From assembly GCA_019313725.1 (NCBI GenBank), contig JAFDAT010000201.1, positions 1 to 6,488 of the forward strand: a DNA stretch of 6,488 bases. The letters run 5' to 3'. The position numbers and the translations under genes were made by a program. Every line of letters starts with the position of its first letter. Position 1 is the first letter of the stretch. Positions 1 through 5,444 of this stretch are shown here, in pieces. The notes beneath the pieces are model-generated. The model saw only the letters and a list, made by a program, of their open reading frames with translations, ran no database searches and was not told where the DNA came from. This DNA comes from Deltaproteobacteria bacterium (GTDB taxonomy: Bacteria > Desulfobacterota > Desulfobacteria > Desulfobacterales > B30-G6).

Positions 1-215
1 TTCAAATCGCTGTATATTACCGCCTGGACTTCGTATTTCTTTTTTTTATCCCGGACCATCAGGTTCATGCACATGAGGGCGTCTTCCTTTTCAGAAAACA
101 TGGGGATAAAGGTGACACCGCTTTCCTCCTCCCGCTGCCCCAGAAACTGTTCGTTGCCGCCCGGGTCCTGAACCACCACCCAGAACCAGGCATCGTTATC
201 AATTTTTTTAGTCAT
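1..215 (-). CDS. Small hypothetical protein, 3' end outside window
   Basis: The open frame starts at ATG 215-213 and runs off the left edge, so 71 codons are visible. The protein begins MTKKIDNDAWFWVVVQDPGG and continues with a segment of the form FLGQREEES, then TFIPMFSEKEDALMCM, a lysine-rich stretch (residues 57-60) and a beta-like stretch EVQAVIYSDL. The order of an aromatic beta strand, 'FIP.F..KEDA' and a short helix recalls the N-terminal part of SseB-like or other small alpha/beta domains. That is a pattern impression only, and no function is assigned. There is no signal peptide or membrane segment. The Shine-Dalgarno is weak (AGAG or AGTGA-like bases upstream). The start lies 38 bases after the threonine aldolase stop on the same strand, so the two are probably co-transcribed. 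The start is supported by the lack of any in-frame alternative that keeps the whole domain. Confidence 0.75.
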   Translation of the reverse strand, partial: MTKKIDNDAWFWVVVQDPGGNEQFLGQREEESGVTFIPMFSEKEDALMCMNLMVRDKKKKYEVQAVIYSDL

Positions 216-253
216 GTTGTCACTTTGTTTCTCTGCAAATTGTTAAATCAACA

Positions 254-1270
254 TCAAGAATGACTGCCGAAGTACCCTTTGATCTTTTCCACAGCCGTCA
301 AAATATCCTGCCGGCCAACATCCATGTGGGTCACCATCCGGATGGGGTTCCCGGTGTTGATCAAAATTCCCTCACTGTGTAAATATGCCTGCAGCGATGC
401 GGCATCGCCTTTCTTCAACCCGACGAATACCATGTTGGTCTGTACCAAACCGGAATCGATACTCACTTCATCCAGTTCAGAAAGTTTTCCGGCCAGATAC
501 GCAGCATTCTCGTGGTCTTCCTGTAGACGGACTACATGATCTTCCAGCGCCATGATACCCGCAGCCGCAATAATCCCGGCCTGACGCATCCCGCCCCCCA
601 GCATTTTTCGCCAGCGCCTGGCCTTTTTGACGAGCGCTTGCGAGCCGCACAATAGAGACCCTACAGGTGCACCGAGCCCTTTTGAAAGACAGATGGACAG
701 CGTATCGAAATGACCTGCGATGGTGTTTGGCGGCACATTCAGCTTGACAGCCGCATTAAACAGGCGGGCACCGTCCAGGTGAAATCCCAGGTTATGTTTC
801 CTGGCCGTTGCCCCTGCCGCTTCCAGGTATTCCAAGGGCAAGACCTTGCCACCCTGTGTATTTTCCAGGCAAAACAGCCGTGTGCGTGCAAAATGAAAAT
901 CATCCGGCTTGATGGCTTGGGCCACCACAGCAAGGTCGATGGTCCCATCGGGCTCAAAATCGAGCGGCTGGGGTTGAATGCTGCCCAGAACAGCTGCACC
1001 ACCGGCTTCGAAGCGGTAGGTGTGGGCCTGCTGGCCGACAATGTATTCGTCCCCCCGTTCACAGTGGCTCAGCACAGCCATCAAGTTGCTCTGTGTACCG
1101 CTGGTTGCCAGTATGGCGGCCTCTTTTCCCAAAAGCTCCGCAGTCATTGACTCCAGCCGATTCACGGTAGGATCGTCACCGTATACATCGTCGCCCACTT
1201 CCGCTGCGGACATGGCCCGCCGCATCGCCGCTGTCGGTCGCGTCACAGTGTCGCTACGCAGATCGATCAT
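254..1270 (-). CDS. ltaE: Low-specificity L-threonine aldolase (PLP enzyme)
   Basis: This fold-type I PLP enzyme cleaves L-threonine and L-allo-threonine to glycine and acetaldehyde in the cytosol, for glycine supply or threonine breakdown. The 338 residues match the usual family length. The N-terminal signature MIDLRSDTVTRPT is followed by GDDVYGDDPTVNRLE (26-40) and the ATSGTQSN phosphate-binding loop (55-62). His83 lies in QQAHTY and should stack on the PLP ring. Asp166 and Arg169 lie in HLDGARL. The Schiff-base lysine is Lys197 in LSKGLGAPVGS, and Arg311 in NPIRMVTH should bind the substrate carboxylate. As I recall, Lys197 and His83 carry the same numbers in the E. coli enzyme. The frame is open 20 codons further upstream (ATG 1330), but a strong AAGGAGGA site lies just before ATG 1270, where family homology begins, so 1270 is chosen. 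The gene sits 69 bases after the membrane protein gene and is followed by the small gene at 215. Substrate specificity between threonine isomers cannot be read from sequence. Confidence 0.95.
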   Translation of the reverse strand: MIDLRSDTVTRPTAAMRRAMSAAEVGDDVYGDDPTVNRLESMTAELLGKEAAILATSGTQSNLMAVLSHCERGDEYIVGQQAHTYRFEAGGAAVLGSIQPQPLDFEPDGTIDLAVVAQAIKPDDFHFARTRLFCLENTQGGKVLPLEYLEAAGATARKHNLGFHLDGARLFNAAVKLNVPPNTIAGHFDTLSICLSKGLGAPVGSLLCGSQALVKKARRWRKMLGGGMRQAGIIAAAGIMALEDHVVRLQEDHENAAYLAGKLSELDEVSIDSGLVQTNMVFVGLKKGDAASLQAYLHSEGILINTGNPIRMVTHMDVGRQDILTAVEKIKGYFGSHS

Positions 1271-1276
1271 CTCTGG

Positions 1277-1284
1277 TCCTCCTT
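1277..1284 (-). promoter_or_regulatory. Ribosome binding site fixing the ltaE start
   Basis: Read on the minus strand this is AAGGAGGA, a near-perfect Shine-Dalgarno sequence six bases before ATG 1270. It lies inside the reading frame of the longer ATG-1330 version, which has no comparable site and would add 20 residues absent from the family. It therefore supports the shorter protein. Confidence 0.85.
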
Positions 1285-1298
1285 CCCTGGTAACAGGG
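1285..1298 (-). repeat. Small hairpin just upstream of the ltaE ribosome binding site
   Basis: CCCTG and CAGGG arms of 5 bp enclose a 4-base loop directly next to the AAGGAGGA site of ltaE. In the ltaE messenger the 3' arm abuts the Shine-Dalgarno sequence, so the structure could affect ribosome access or mark an RNA end. A 5-bp stem can arise by chance and there is no U-run, so it is not a terminator. Confidence 0.4.
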
Positions 1299-1312
1299 GA
1301 TGTAATGGTTCG

Positions 1313-1336
1313 ATTTTCATGGGCGAGCATGAAAAT
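1313..1336. repeat. Perfect inverted repeat, 9-bp arms, 6-base spacer
   Basis: ATTTTCATG (1313-1321) and CATGAAAAT (1328-1336) are exact reverse complements around GGCGAG. The element begins three bases past the stop codon of the membrane protein gene and lies 43 bases upstream of the ltaE start, inside their 69-base gap. On the minus strand the 3' arm is followed by CGAACC, not a U-run, so it is not a standard intrinsic terminator. It could be a transcription-factor operator for ltaE, or an RNA hairpin that protects the 3' end of the upstream message. No regulator gene lies nearby to suggest an owner. Confidence 0.7.
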
Positions 1337-1339
1337 TTA

Positions 1340-2236
1340 CTACATTTCATATTTTTCTCTCAGGCGCTCCAGTTCGGTAACATATTGCTTCTGATAAACC
1401 AGCGCGCGCTGGTTACCGATTTCATAGTAAGACACGTCGATAAAGGGACGGATATCGATACCCGCTGAATTCAACATCTCGTCATTAGCCCGATCCAGTA
1501 CCAGCACCGAATAATAGGACAACAACACCCTCAGTTTGGAGTCCCTGCGCAACAGATAACTTCTGCCGGCCAGCGTATTCAAAAAATAACCGCCGTATTG
1601 ATACAGCACTTCCAGCGTCGGCACCTCGATAACTTTGCCCGGGCACCGATTCTCGGGAAGGGAGTAGATATAGAATATCGCCAGAACAGACTCGATGATA
1701 TCCGCTTCATTCTTCAAAATTTCCTTGATAGCATCGATCCGTACCTTCCCCAGCGACCGGTACAGGTGCGTCACGTTGCGGATAAGACTGATCAGGTCTT
1801 CCATTTCCCCGGTAAGCATCGGCGGTGATGAAGACAGAGCCATGACCATCTCACCGTACAGAATCCCGGGACTGCCCATTTGCTTATATTTATCCATATA
1901 AGGCTGATTTTCCAGATACTTGAAGAACGTCTTGATCTGGGCTTCGATTGCCTTGCAGTCGACTTTCGTGTCATAAGAAAGATATTCGGATTTTTCTCCA
2001 AATATTTCCGACAGCTTTTTCTCGGGGGGGGCGCTACTATTCACCCGGTCCAGCGCTTCCGCTATGACTGCAATCTGCGTATGCAATTGGGCAAGTTGTT
2101 CTGAACATCCGGCCCGTTCCTTTTCCAGGGCCTGGTCCAGTTTGCTGCGGTGCCATTTTCCGATCAGACTGTATCCTAAAAACAGGAAGATCCCCGCAAT
2201 CAGCACGGCCACAATAATTTTTACCGGTTTTTCCAT
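1340..2236 (-). CDS. Single-pass membrane-anchored protein of unknown function
   Basis: The 298-residue protein is not a recognised enzyme. It has one hydrophobic segment at residues 7-26 (within VKIIVAVLIAGIFLFLGYS) with no lipobox, so it acts as an uncleaved N-terminal anchor. Residues 30-65 are charged and heptad-like (RSKLDQALEKE... QLAQLHTQIAVIAEALDRV), probably a short coiled coil. A Pro/Lys linker (68-74) then leads to a mainly helical domain of about 220 residues ending in ELERLREKYEM. Cysteines at 44, 94 and 198 could matter if the domain is outside the cytoplasm. Topology is unclear because positive charge flanks both sides of the anchor. The frame extends to ATG 2299, but that codon falls between the -35 and -10 of a good promoter. 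ATG 2236 has a GAGAGAGGA site nine bases upstream, so it is preferred. The gene may be co-transcribed with ltaE, though a 69-base gap with an inverted repeat separates them. Confidence 0.8.
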   Translation of the reverse strand: MEKPVKIIVAVLIAGIFLFLGYSLIGKWHRSKLDQALEKERAGCSEQLAQLHTQIAVIAEALDRVNSSAPPEKKLSEIFGEKSEYLSYDTKVDCKAIEAQIKTFFKYLENQPYMDKYKQMGSPGILYGEMVMALSSSPPMLTGEMEDLISLIRNVTHLYRSLGKVRIDAIKEILKNEADIIESVLAIFYIYSLPENRCPGKVIEVPTLEVLYQYGGYFLNTLAGRSYLLRRDSKLRVLLSYYSVLVLDRANDEMLNSAGIDIRPFIDVSYYEIGNQRALVYQKQYVTELERLREKYEM

Positions 2237-2287
2237 ATTGCAACGTCCTCTCTCAAACCTGAATCGAGCGTATTTAAATGAAGCCTC

Positions 2288-2316
2288 AAAATAGGCCATC
2301 GTGTTTTGGATGTCAA
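2288..2316 (-). promoter_or_regulatory. Candidate sigma-70 promoter for the membrane protein gene
   Basis: On the minus strand a perfect TTGACA (2316-2311), a 17-base spacer and TATTTT (2293-2288, 4 of 6 consensus bases) form a standard promoter layout. The predicted start near 2281 gives a leader of about 45 bases before ATG 2236. The box positions exclude ATG 2299 as the translation start. A 6-bp inverted repeat (ATCGTG at 2298-2303, CACGAT at 2326-2331) brackets the -35 box, which may be chance. Confidence 0.5.
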
Positions 2317-2339
2317 ATAAAAATCCACGATCTATTCTG

Positions 2340-2413
2340 TTGACATTATTGAAATAAAATTGTTACATGATTAATTTAAGCACGAATTTACCGCTCTGCG
2401 ATATGATTATAAT
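2340..2413 (+). promoter_or_regulatory. Candidate promoter(s) for the DHH/MBL gene pair
   Basis: Perfect TTGACA at 2340-2345 is followed after 17 bases by TTACAT (2363-2368, 3 of 6) with TG just before it. Further down, a perfect TATAAT lies at 2408-2413, with only a weak -35 (TTTACC, 2387-2392, 15-base spacer). Either could drive the gene starting at 2458. The whole 2237-2457 gap is AT-rich divergent control DNA with no open frame or RNA structure that I can identify. Confidence 0.4.
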
Positions 2414-2445
2414 CCTGAAAAACCGCTGACTGTTTCCTAATGAAT

Positions 2446-2450
2446 AGGGA
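2446..2450 (+). promoter_or_regulatory. Ribosome binding site fixing the DHH protein start
   Basis: AGGGA sits seven bases before ATG 2458. Two other in-frame ATGs exist, at 2440 (before the site) and 2452 (one base after it). Neither has workable spacing, so translation should start at 2458, giving a protein that begins MRIVTRPDFDG as in its family. Confidence 0.7.
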
Positions 2451-2457
2451 CATGCCC

Positions 2458-3543
2458 ATGAGAATCGTTACCCGGCCCGACTTTGACGGAATTGTGTGCG
2501 CTGTACTGCTTTATGCGACAGAAACAATCGACCAGCCGATCAAATGGGTTTCGCCCAATGACATGCAGAAAAACAGGGTGCAAATCCAGCAGGGTGACAT
2601 TATTGCCAACCTGCCCTACAATGAAAAATGCAGCCTGTGGTTCGACCATCACTATTCCAACCAACTCAGGCATCCCGTCCCCGGCCTTTTCAGAATCGCC
2701 CCTTCGGCAGCCGGAATCATTTTCGAGCATTACCACTCTCATCTAAAAAACGAATACACCGAACTTGTCCGGGAGACCGATAAAATAGATGCTGCGGAAC
2801 TCTCTCTGGATGAAATTCTGCATCCTGAAAAATATCCCTTCGTACTGCTGTCCATGACGATTCATCCGCACATCGCCGCCGAAAAACCCTATTGGAACCA
2901 TCTGGTGGACCTGTTGCGGCAAAAAATGATCGAGGATGTTCTGCGCGACCCCAATGTCAGACAACGCTGTGATGCCGTGATAGAAGAAAACAGGGTTTAC
3001 AAGACCCTGCTCGAAAAATATACCACGATCCAAAAGCATGTTTCCATAACCGATTTTCGCCCCCTCAAAGAAACCCCTTACGGCAACCGCTTCTTGATTT
3101 ACTCCATGTTTCCAGAGACATCGGTAAGCGTAAAAATCGGTTTTGAAGAGAAGCCGGCGAAAACCGTCGTCGTCAAAATCGGGCACAGCATCCTGAACCG
3201 CACCTGTAATGTAAATGTCGGTCAGATGCTTTCCTATTTTGAGGGTGGCGGGCACAGGGGAGCCGGTGCATGCCGGTTTCACAGCAGCCTGGCGAATGAA
3301 TATCTCCCCCAAATACTCGATATCCTGCTCGAAAACGATTCCGACGGCAGCATCGTCAGCAAAACTGAACGGAGCAGCACGGACCGGCGGGCAAGTGGGG
3401 ACCGCCGGCAAAACACCGCTACCGGTTACGTCGAAGACGGTGGGGTGGAAAGACGCAAAAAACCGGACAGACGGACCGGAGGAGAACAACGCAAAGGCTG
3501 GGAACGAATGGACCGGTGGTATAGCCGCCGTGTACCAAAATAA
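2458..3543 (+). CDS. DHH-family phosphoesterase (exopolyphosphatase/NrnA-like) with arginine-rich repeat tail
   Basis: This 361-residue cytosolic protein has the layout of DHH/DHHA1 phosphoesterases, metal-dependent enzymes that cut phosphodiester or phosphoanhydride bonds (RecJ, NrnA, PPX1, cyclic-dinucleotide hydrolases). Motif I is RPDFDG (Asp8, Asp10). The DHH motif is WFDHH (Asp63, His64, His65). ETDKID (Asp108, Asp111) gives a later acidic motif. The glycine-rich DHHA1 motif GGGHRGAGACRF lies at 263-274. The histidine that precedes motif I in NrnA-type enzymes is absent (Val4), as in RecJ-type motifs. Related proteins in Desulfobacterota are often labelled exopolyphosphatase, as I recall, but the true substrate is open: oligoribonucleotide, pAp, polyphosphate or cyclic dinucleotide. 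Residues 302-361 form a strongly basic tail of six-residue repeats (separate entry). The stop codon overlaps the ribosome binding site of the MBL-fold gene, so the two are an operon and probably translationally coupled. Confidence 0.85.
   Translation: MRIVTRPDFDGIVCAVLLYATETIDQPIKWVSPNDMQKNRVQIQQGDIIANLPYNEKCSLWFDHHYSNQLRHPVPGLFRIAPSAAGIIFEHYHSHLKNEYTELVRETDKIDAAELSLDEILHPEKYPFVLLSMTIHPHIAAEKPYWNHLVDLLRQKMIEDVLRDPNVRQRCDAVIEENRVYKTLLEKYTTIQKHVSITDFRPLKETPYGNRFLIYSMFPETSVSVKIGFEEKPAKTVVVKIGHSILNRTCNVNVGQMLSYFEGGGHRGAGACRFHSSLANEYLPQILDILLENDSDGSIVSKTERSSTDRRASGDRRQNTATGYVEDGGVERRKKPDRRTGGEQRKGWERMDRWYSRRVPK
3382..3519 (+). repeat. Hexapeptide (D/E)RR repeats in the DHH protein tail
   Basis: Six units of six residues can be read in the C-terminal tail: DRRASG (309-314), DRRQNT (315-320), then after a 10-residue spacer ERRKKP (331-336), DRRTGG (337-342), EQRKGW (343-348) and ERMDRW (349-354). 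An acidic residue recurs every sixth position and is nearly always followed by arginine. The last 60 residues hold 14 arginines. The segment lies outside the catalytic fold and is likely disordered. A role in binding nucleic acid, polyphosphate or membrane is plausible but not shown. From memory, similar DRR-rich stretches occur in other Desulfobacterota proteins. Confidence 0.75.
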
Positions 3544-3552
3544 AGGTTTAAA

Positions 3553-4530
3553 ATGACTAAAATTGCAGAAGAAATTCGCCCGAACCTGTTCAGACTGCAG
3601 ATACCCCTGCCCGACAGTCCCTTAAAATATCTCAATGCGTATGTCATCAAATCAAATGATCGCCACCTGATCGTCGATACCGGCCTGAATCGTAAAGCCT
3701 GCCTTCTGGCCATGCAGTCCGGGCTCGAACAACTGGGTGTGGATATCGCCAGAACCGATTTCTTCATCACCCATCTTCATGCCGATCATTTCGGCCTTGT
3801 TACCCGGCTGGCAGTCGACGGCAATCGAATTTATTTTAACCGCCCGGATGCCGAACTCATCGAATCCTGGGAGGGCTTCGAGCCCATGATCGCCTTCGCC
3901 GGAAAAAACGGATTCCCTCAAGACGAACTTCGGGCAGCCCTGGATGCTCACCCCGGGCATAAATTCGGTTCGTCCTGGGCTCCGGAACTCAGCATACTAA
4001 AAGACGGCGAGATCGTCAGCGTAGGGGAGTATCACTTTCAATGCATAGAAACCCCCGGGCATACCCTGGGCCATACCTGCCTGTACGAACCATCCCAAAA
4101 AATATTCATTGCCGGGGATCACATACTCATCGATATCACGCCCAACATTCAATGCTGGGAGGACACCCAGAACCCGCTAAAAAATTACCTGGAAAGCCTG
4201 GACAAGGTTTCCCGGCTCGATGTGGATATTGTCCTCCCCGGTCACCGGCGTGTTTTTACTCACTTCCACAGGCGTATTAAAGAACTGAAGCAGCACCACC
4301 ATGAAAGACTCGTTGAGGTGCAGAAAATTCTTCAGGACGGAATACCCCGGAGCGCTTTTTCCGTAGCAGCGCAGATGAAGTGGGACATCAAGTGTGATTC
4401 ATGGGAAGAATTTCCCGTGGCCCAGCGGTGGTTTGCCACCGGGGAAGCCATCGCACACCTGCGGTTTCTTGAATACGAAGGCAAGCTTCAGCGGCGCATG
4501 GACGCCGGCGGCGTCACATTCCAGGGATAA
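3553..4530 (+). CDS. MBL-fold metallohydrolase with C-terminal winged-helix-like domain
   Basis: The 325-residue protein belongs to the metallo-beta-lactamase superfamily and should bind two metal ions, usually zinc. The ligand set is complete: THLHADH with His74, His76, Asp78 and His79; His170 in ETPGHTLGH; Asp189 in AGDH; and His231 in LPGHRR. The N-terminal YLNAYVI...LIVDTG (26-44) is the usual first beta unit. Residues about 245-325 form a helical C-terminal region like the winged helix of LACTB2-type proteins and glyoxalase II relatives (RLVEVQKILQDGIPRSAF, then AIAHLRFLEYEGKL). Likely reactions are thioester, lactone or phosphoester hydrolysis; sequence alone does not choose. An AAAGG site (3542-3546) overlaps the upstream stop, and the start follows nine bases after it, so this gene is coupled to the DHH phosphoesterase. 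The acidic-pair motif is DHFG rather than the longer RNase Z/J signatures, and no beta-CASP domain is present, so an RNA nuclease is unlikely. Confidence 0.9.
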   Translation: MTKIAEEIRPNLFRLQIPLPDSPLKYLNAYVIKSNDRHLIVDTGLNRKACLLAMQSGLEQLGVDIARTDFFITHLHADHFGLVTRLAVDGNRIYFNRPDAELIESWEGFEPMIAFAGKNGFPQDELRAALDAHPGHKFGSSWAPELSILKDGEIVSVGEYHFQCIETPGHTLGHTCLYEPSQKIFIAGDHILIDITPNIQCWEDTQNPLKNYLESLDKVSRLDVDIVLPGHRRVFTHFHRRIKELKQHHHERLVEVQKILQDGIPRSAFSVAAQMKWDIKCDSWEEFPVAQRWFATGEAIAHLRFLEYEGKLQRRMDAGGVTFQG

Positions 4531-4597
4531 GACTGTTTGCACAACCTGTTTGCCTCTCGTTCGTTGTTTTCATTTTTATTTCAAATCATTAAAAAAT
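4531..4597. other. Convergent intergenic gap, no clear terminator
   Basis: This 67-base AT-rich stretch lies between the stops of the MBL and SDR genes. It has a T-rich run on the plus strand (around 4563-4580) and an A-run at 4591-4596, but no GC-rich stem before a U-tract on either strand. Only a weak A/T stem (4572-4578 with about 4589-4597) can be drawn. Confidence 0.6.
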
Positions 4598-5359
4598 TTA
4601 AATGGCGGAGGCCCCCCCGTCCACCATGACCGTCTGACCGGTGATGAAATTCGCTGCAGCAGATAAGAGAAAGAGAATCGGGTGGGCCACGTCTTCGGGT
4701 TCTGCTATTCTACCCAGGGGGATGGTTTTTACGATCTGTGCGTACAGATCCTCGTTCGACCAGAAAGGCTGGCTGAACTGCGTGCGCACCATGGTCGGAG
4801 CCACCGCATTCACCTGGATATTAAACAGCGCCAGCTCCTGCGCCAGTACCTTGGTCATCATTTCGATGGCGGCTTTGGCGATACCGTATATCCCCATGGC
4901 TGGCGATGATCTCCGGGCGGCCAGCGAGCTCACACTTACAATTTTCCCGAATTTCTGTTCGCGCATGATCTGCCCTGCCCTGCGCGAACACAAAAAGGTC
5001 CCGTTAAGATTGGAATCGATGATTTTCTGCCACAGGGAAGGGTCTGCATCGACCACGGATGTAATAATGTTCATCCCGACGTTGTTAACCAGACCGTCCA
5101 GGCGGCCGAAGGTCTGCAGGGTTTGATCGAACAGACTGTCGACATCTTCGGCCTTGGCAATGTGCGCCGGCAGGGCCAGTAAATTGCCCTCCCCCTTCAA
5201 CACGGCTACGGCCTGATCCAGGCCCGCCTGTTTTCTGCCGCAAATAACGACCTTGGCGTTCTGCTCCAGAAGCATTTTTGCCAGGGTGAGCCCGATACCC
5301 CTTGTCCCCCCGGTAACCACAAAAACATTGTTCTCCAGACCGTAAGAAATAGCCGCCAT
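4598..5359 (-). CDS. Short-chain dehydrogenase/reductase (classical SDR, DHRS4-like)
   Basis: The 253-residue protein is a complete classical SDR that oxidises or reduces an alcohol/carbonyl group using NAD(P)(H). The coenzyme loop is TGGTRGIG (16-23). NNVG lies at 92-95, in place of the usual NNAG. The catalytic tetrad is Asn117 (DSNLNG), Ser145, Tyr158 and Lys162 (YGIAK). The C-terminal GQTVMVDGG is typical of the family. Arg20 and Arg42 (ICGRKQ), with no acidic residue at the end of the second strand, favour NADP(H). The position usually held by Asp in the 'DV' adenine-contact motif is His66 (AHIAKAEDV). As I recall, DHRS4-type carbonyl reductases share this, and the segment NAVAPTMVRTQFSQPFW fits that group too. 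Substrate is unknown. ATG 5359 has a very strong AAAGGAGG site five bases upstream. The gene is divergent from the metallophosphoesterase gene and has no obvious operon partner. Confidence 0.92.
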   Translation of the reverse strand: MAAISYGLENNVFVVTGGTRGIGLTLAKMLLEQNAKVVICGRKQAGLDQAVAVLKGEGNLLALPAHIAKAEDVDSLFDQTLQTFGRLDGLVNNVGMNIITSVVDADPSLWQKIIDSNLNGTFLCSRRAGQIMREQKFGKIVSVSSLAARRSSPAMGIYGIAKAAIEMMTKVLAQELALFNIQVNAVAPTMVRTQFSQPFWSNEDLYAQIVKTIPLGRIAEPEDVAHPILFLLSAAANFITGQTVMVDGGASAI

Positions 5360-5393
5360 TGACGCCTCCTTTGGTTGAATTTTTAATCTCGCG

Positions 5394-5422
5394 ATGTTAA
5401 CCTACGGGCCATCCACAGTCAA
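5394..5422 (-). promoter_or_regulatory. Candidate sigma-70 promoter for the SDR gene
   Basis: On the minus strand TTGACT (5422-5417, 5 of 6) is followed after 17 bases by TAACAT (5399-5394, 4 of 6). The predicted start near 5387 gives a leader of about 28 bases holding the AAAGGAGG site. The promoter overlaps the 5' end of the longer ATG-5394 reading of the divergent gene, which argues that the coding region there begins later. On the plus strand only a weak match (TTGAAT 5375-5380, 17-base spacer, TAACCT 5398-5403) is seen for the metallophosphoesterase. Confidence 0.45.
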
Positions 5423-5427
5423 CCGTC

Positions 5428-5436
5428 AAAGGAGAG
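5428..5436 (+). promoter_or_regulatory. Ribosome binding site pointing to a TTG start
   Basis: AAAGGAGAG lies eight to ten bases before TTG 5445, which opens the segment KIYAVADIHA where the metallophosphoesterase fold begins. The upstream in-frame ATG 5394 has no purine-rich site before it and would add 17 residues not expected for the family. TTG 5445 is therefore the preferred start. Confidence 0.7.
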
Positions 5437-5444
5437 ACTCCGGC

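Noticed and set aside
710..1150. Open frame of 146 codons antisense to ltaE
   Set aside because: The opposite strand carries all threonine aldolase motifs. The antisense translation is cysteine/glutamine-rich without a domain pattern.
1271..1330. Upstream extension of ltaE to ATG 1330
   Set aside because: It would place the strong Shine-Dalgarno and the inverted repeat inside coding sequence and add residues absent from the family.
2237..2299. Upstream extension of the membrane protein to ATG 2299
   Set aside because: ATG 2299 lies in the spacer between the predicted -35 and -10, and the extension would precede the N-terminal anchor with a basic, non-signal stretch.
2743..3489. Long (248-codon) open frame antisense to the DHH phosphoesterase gene
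   Set aside because: It lies wholly inside a gene with clear catalytic motifs, its translation shows no family motifs, and it has no ribosome binding site of note. It is a shadow frame.
3553..4530. RNase J/Z or DNA-processing identity for the MBL protein
   Set aside because: No beta-CASP motifs or RNase Z exosite are seen. The C-terminal region fits the LACTB2-like winged-helix arrangement instead.
4531..4597. Possible bidirectional terminator between convergent genes
   Set aside because: Only A/T pairing can be drawn; there is no GC-rich stem and no proper U-tract after it.
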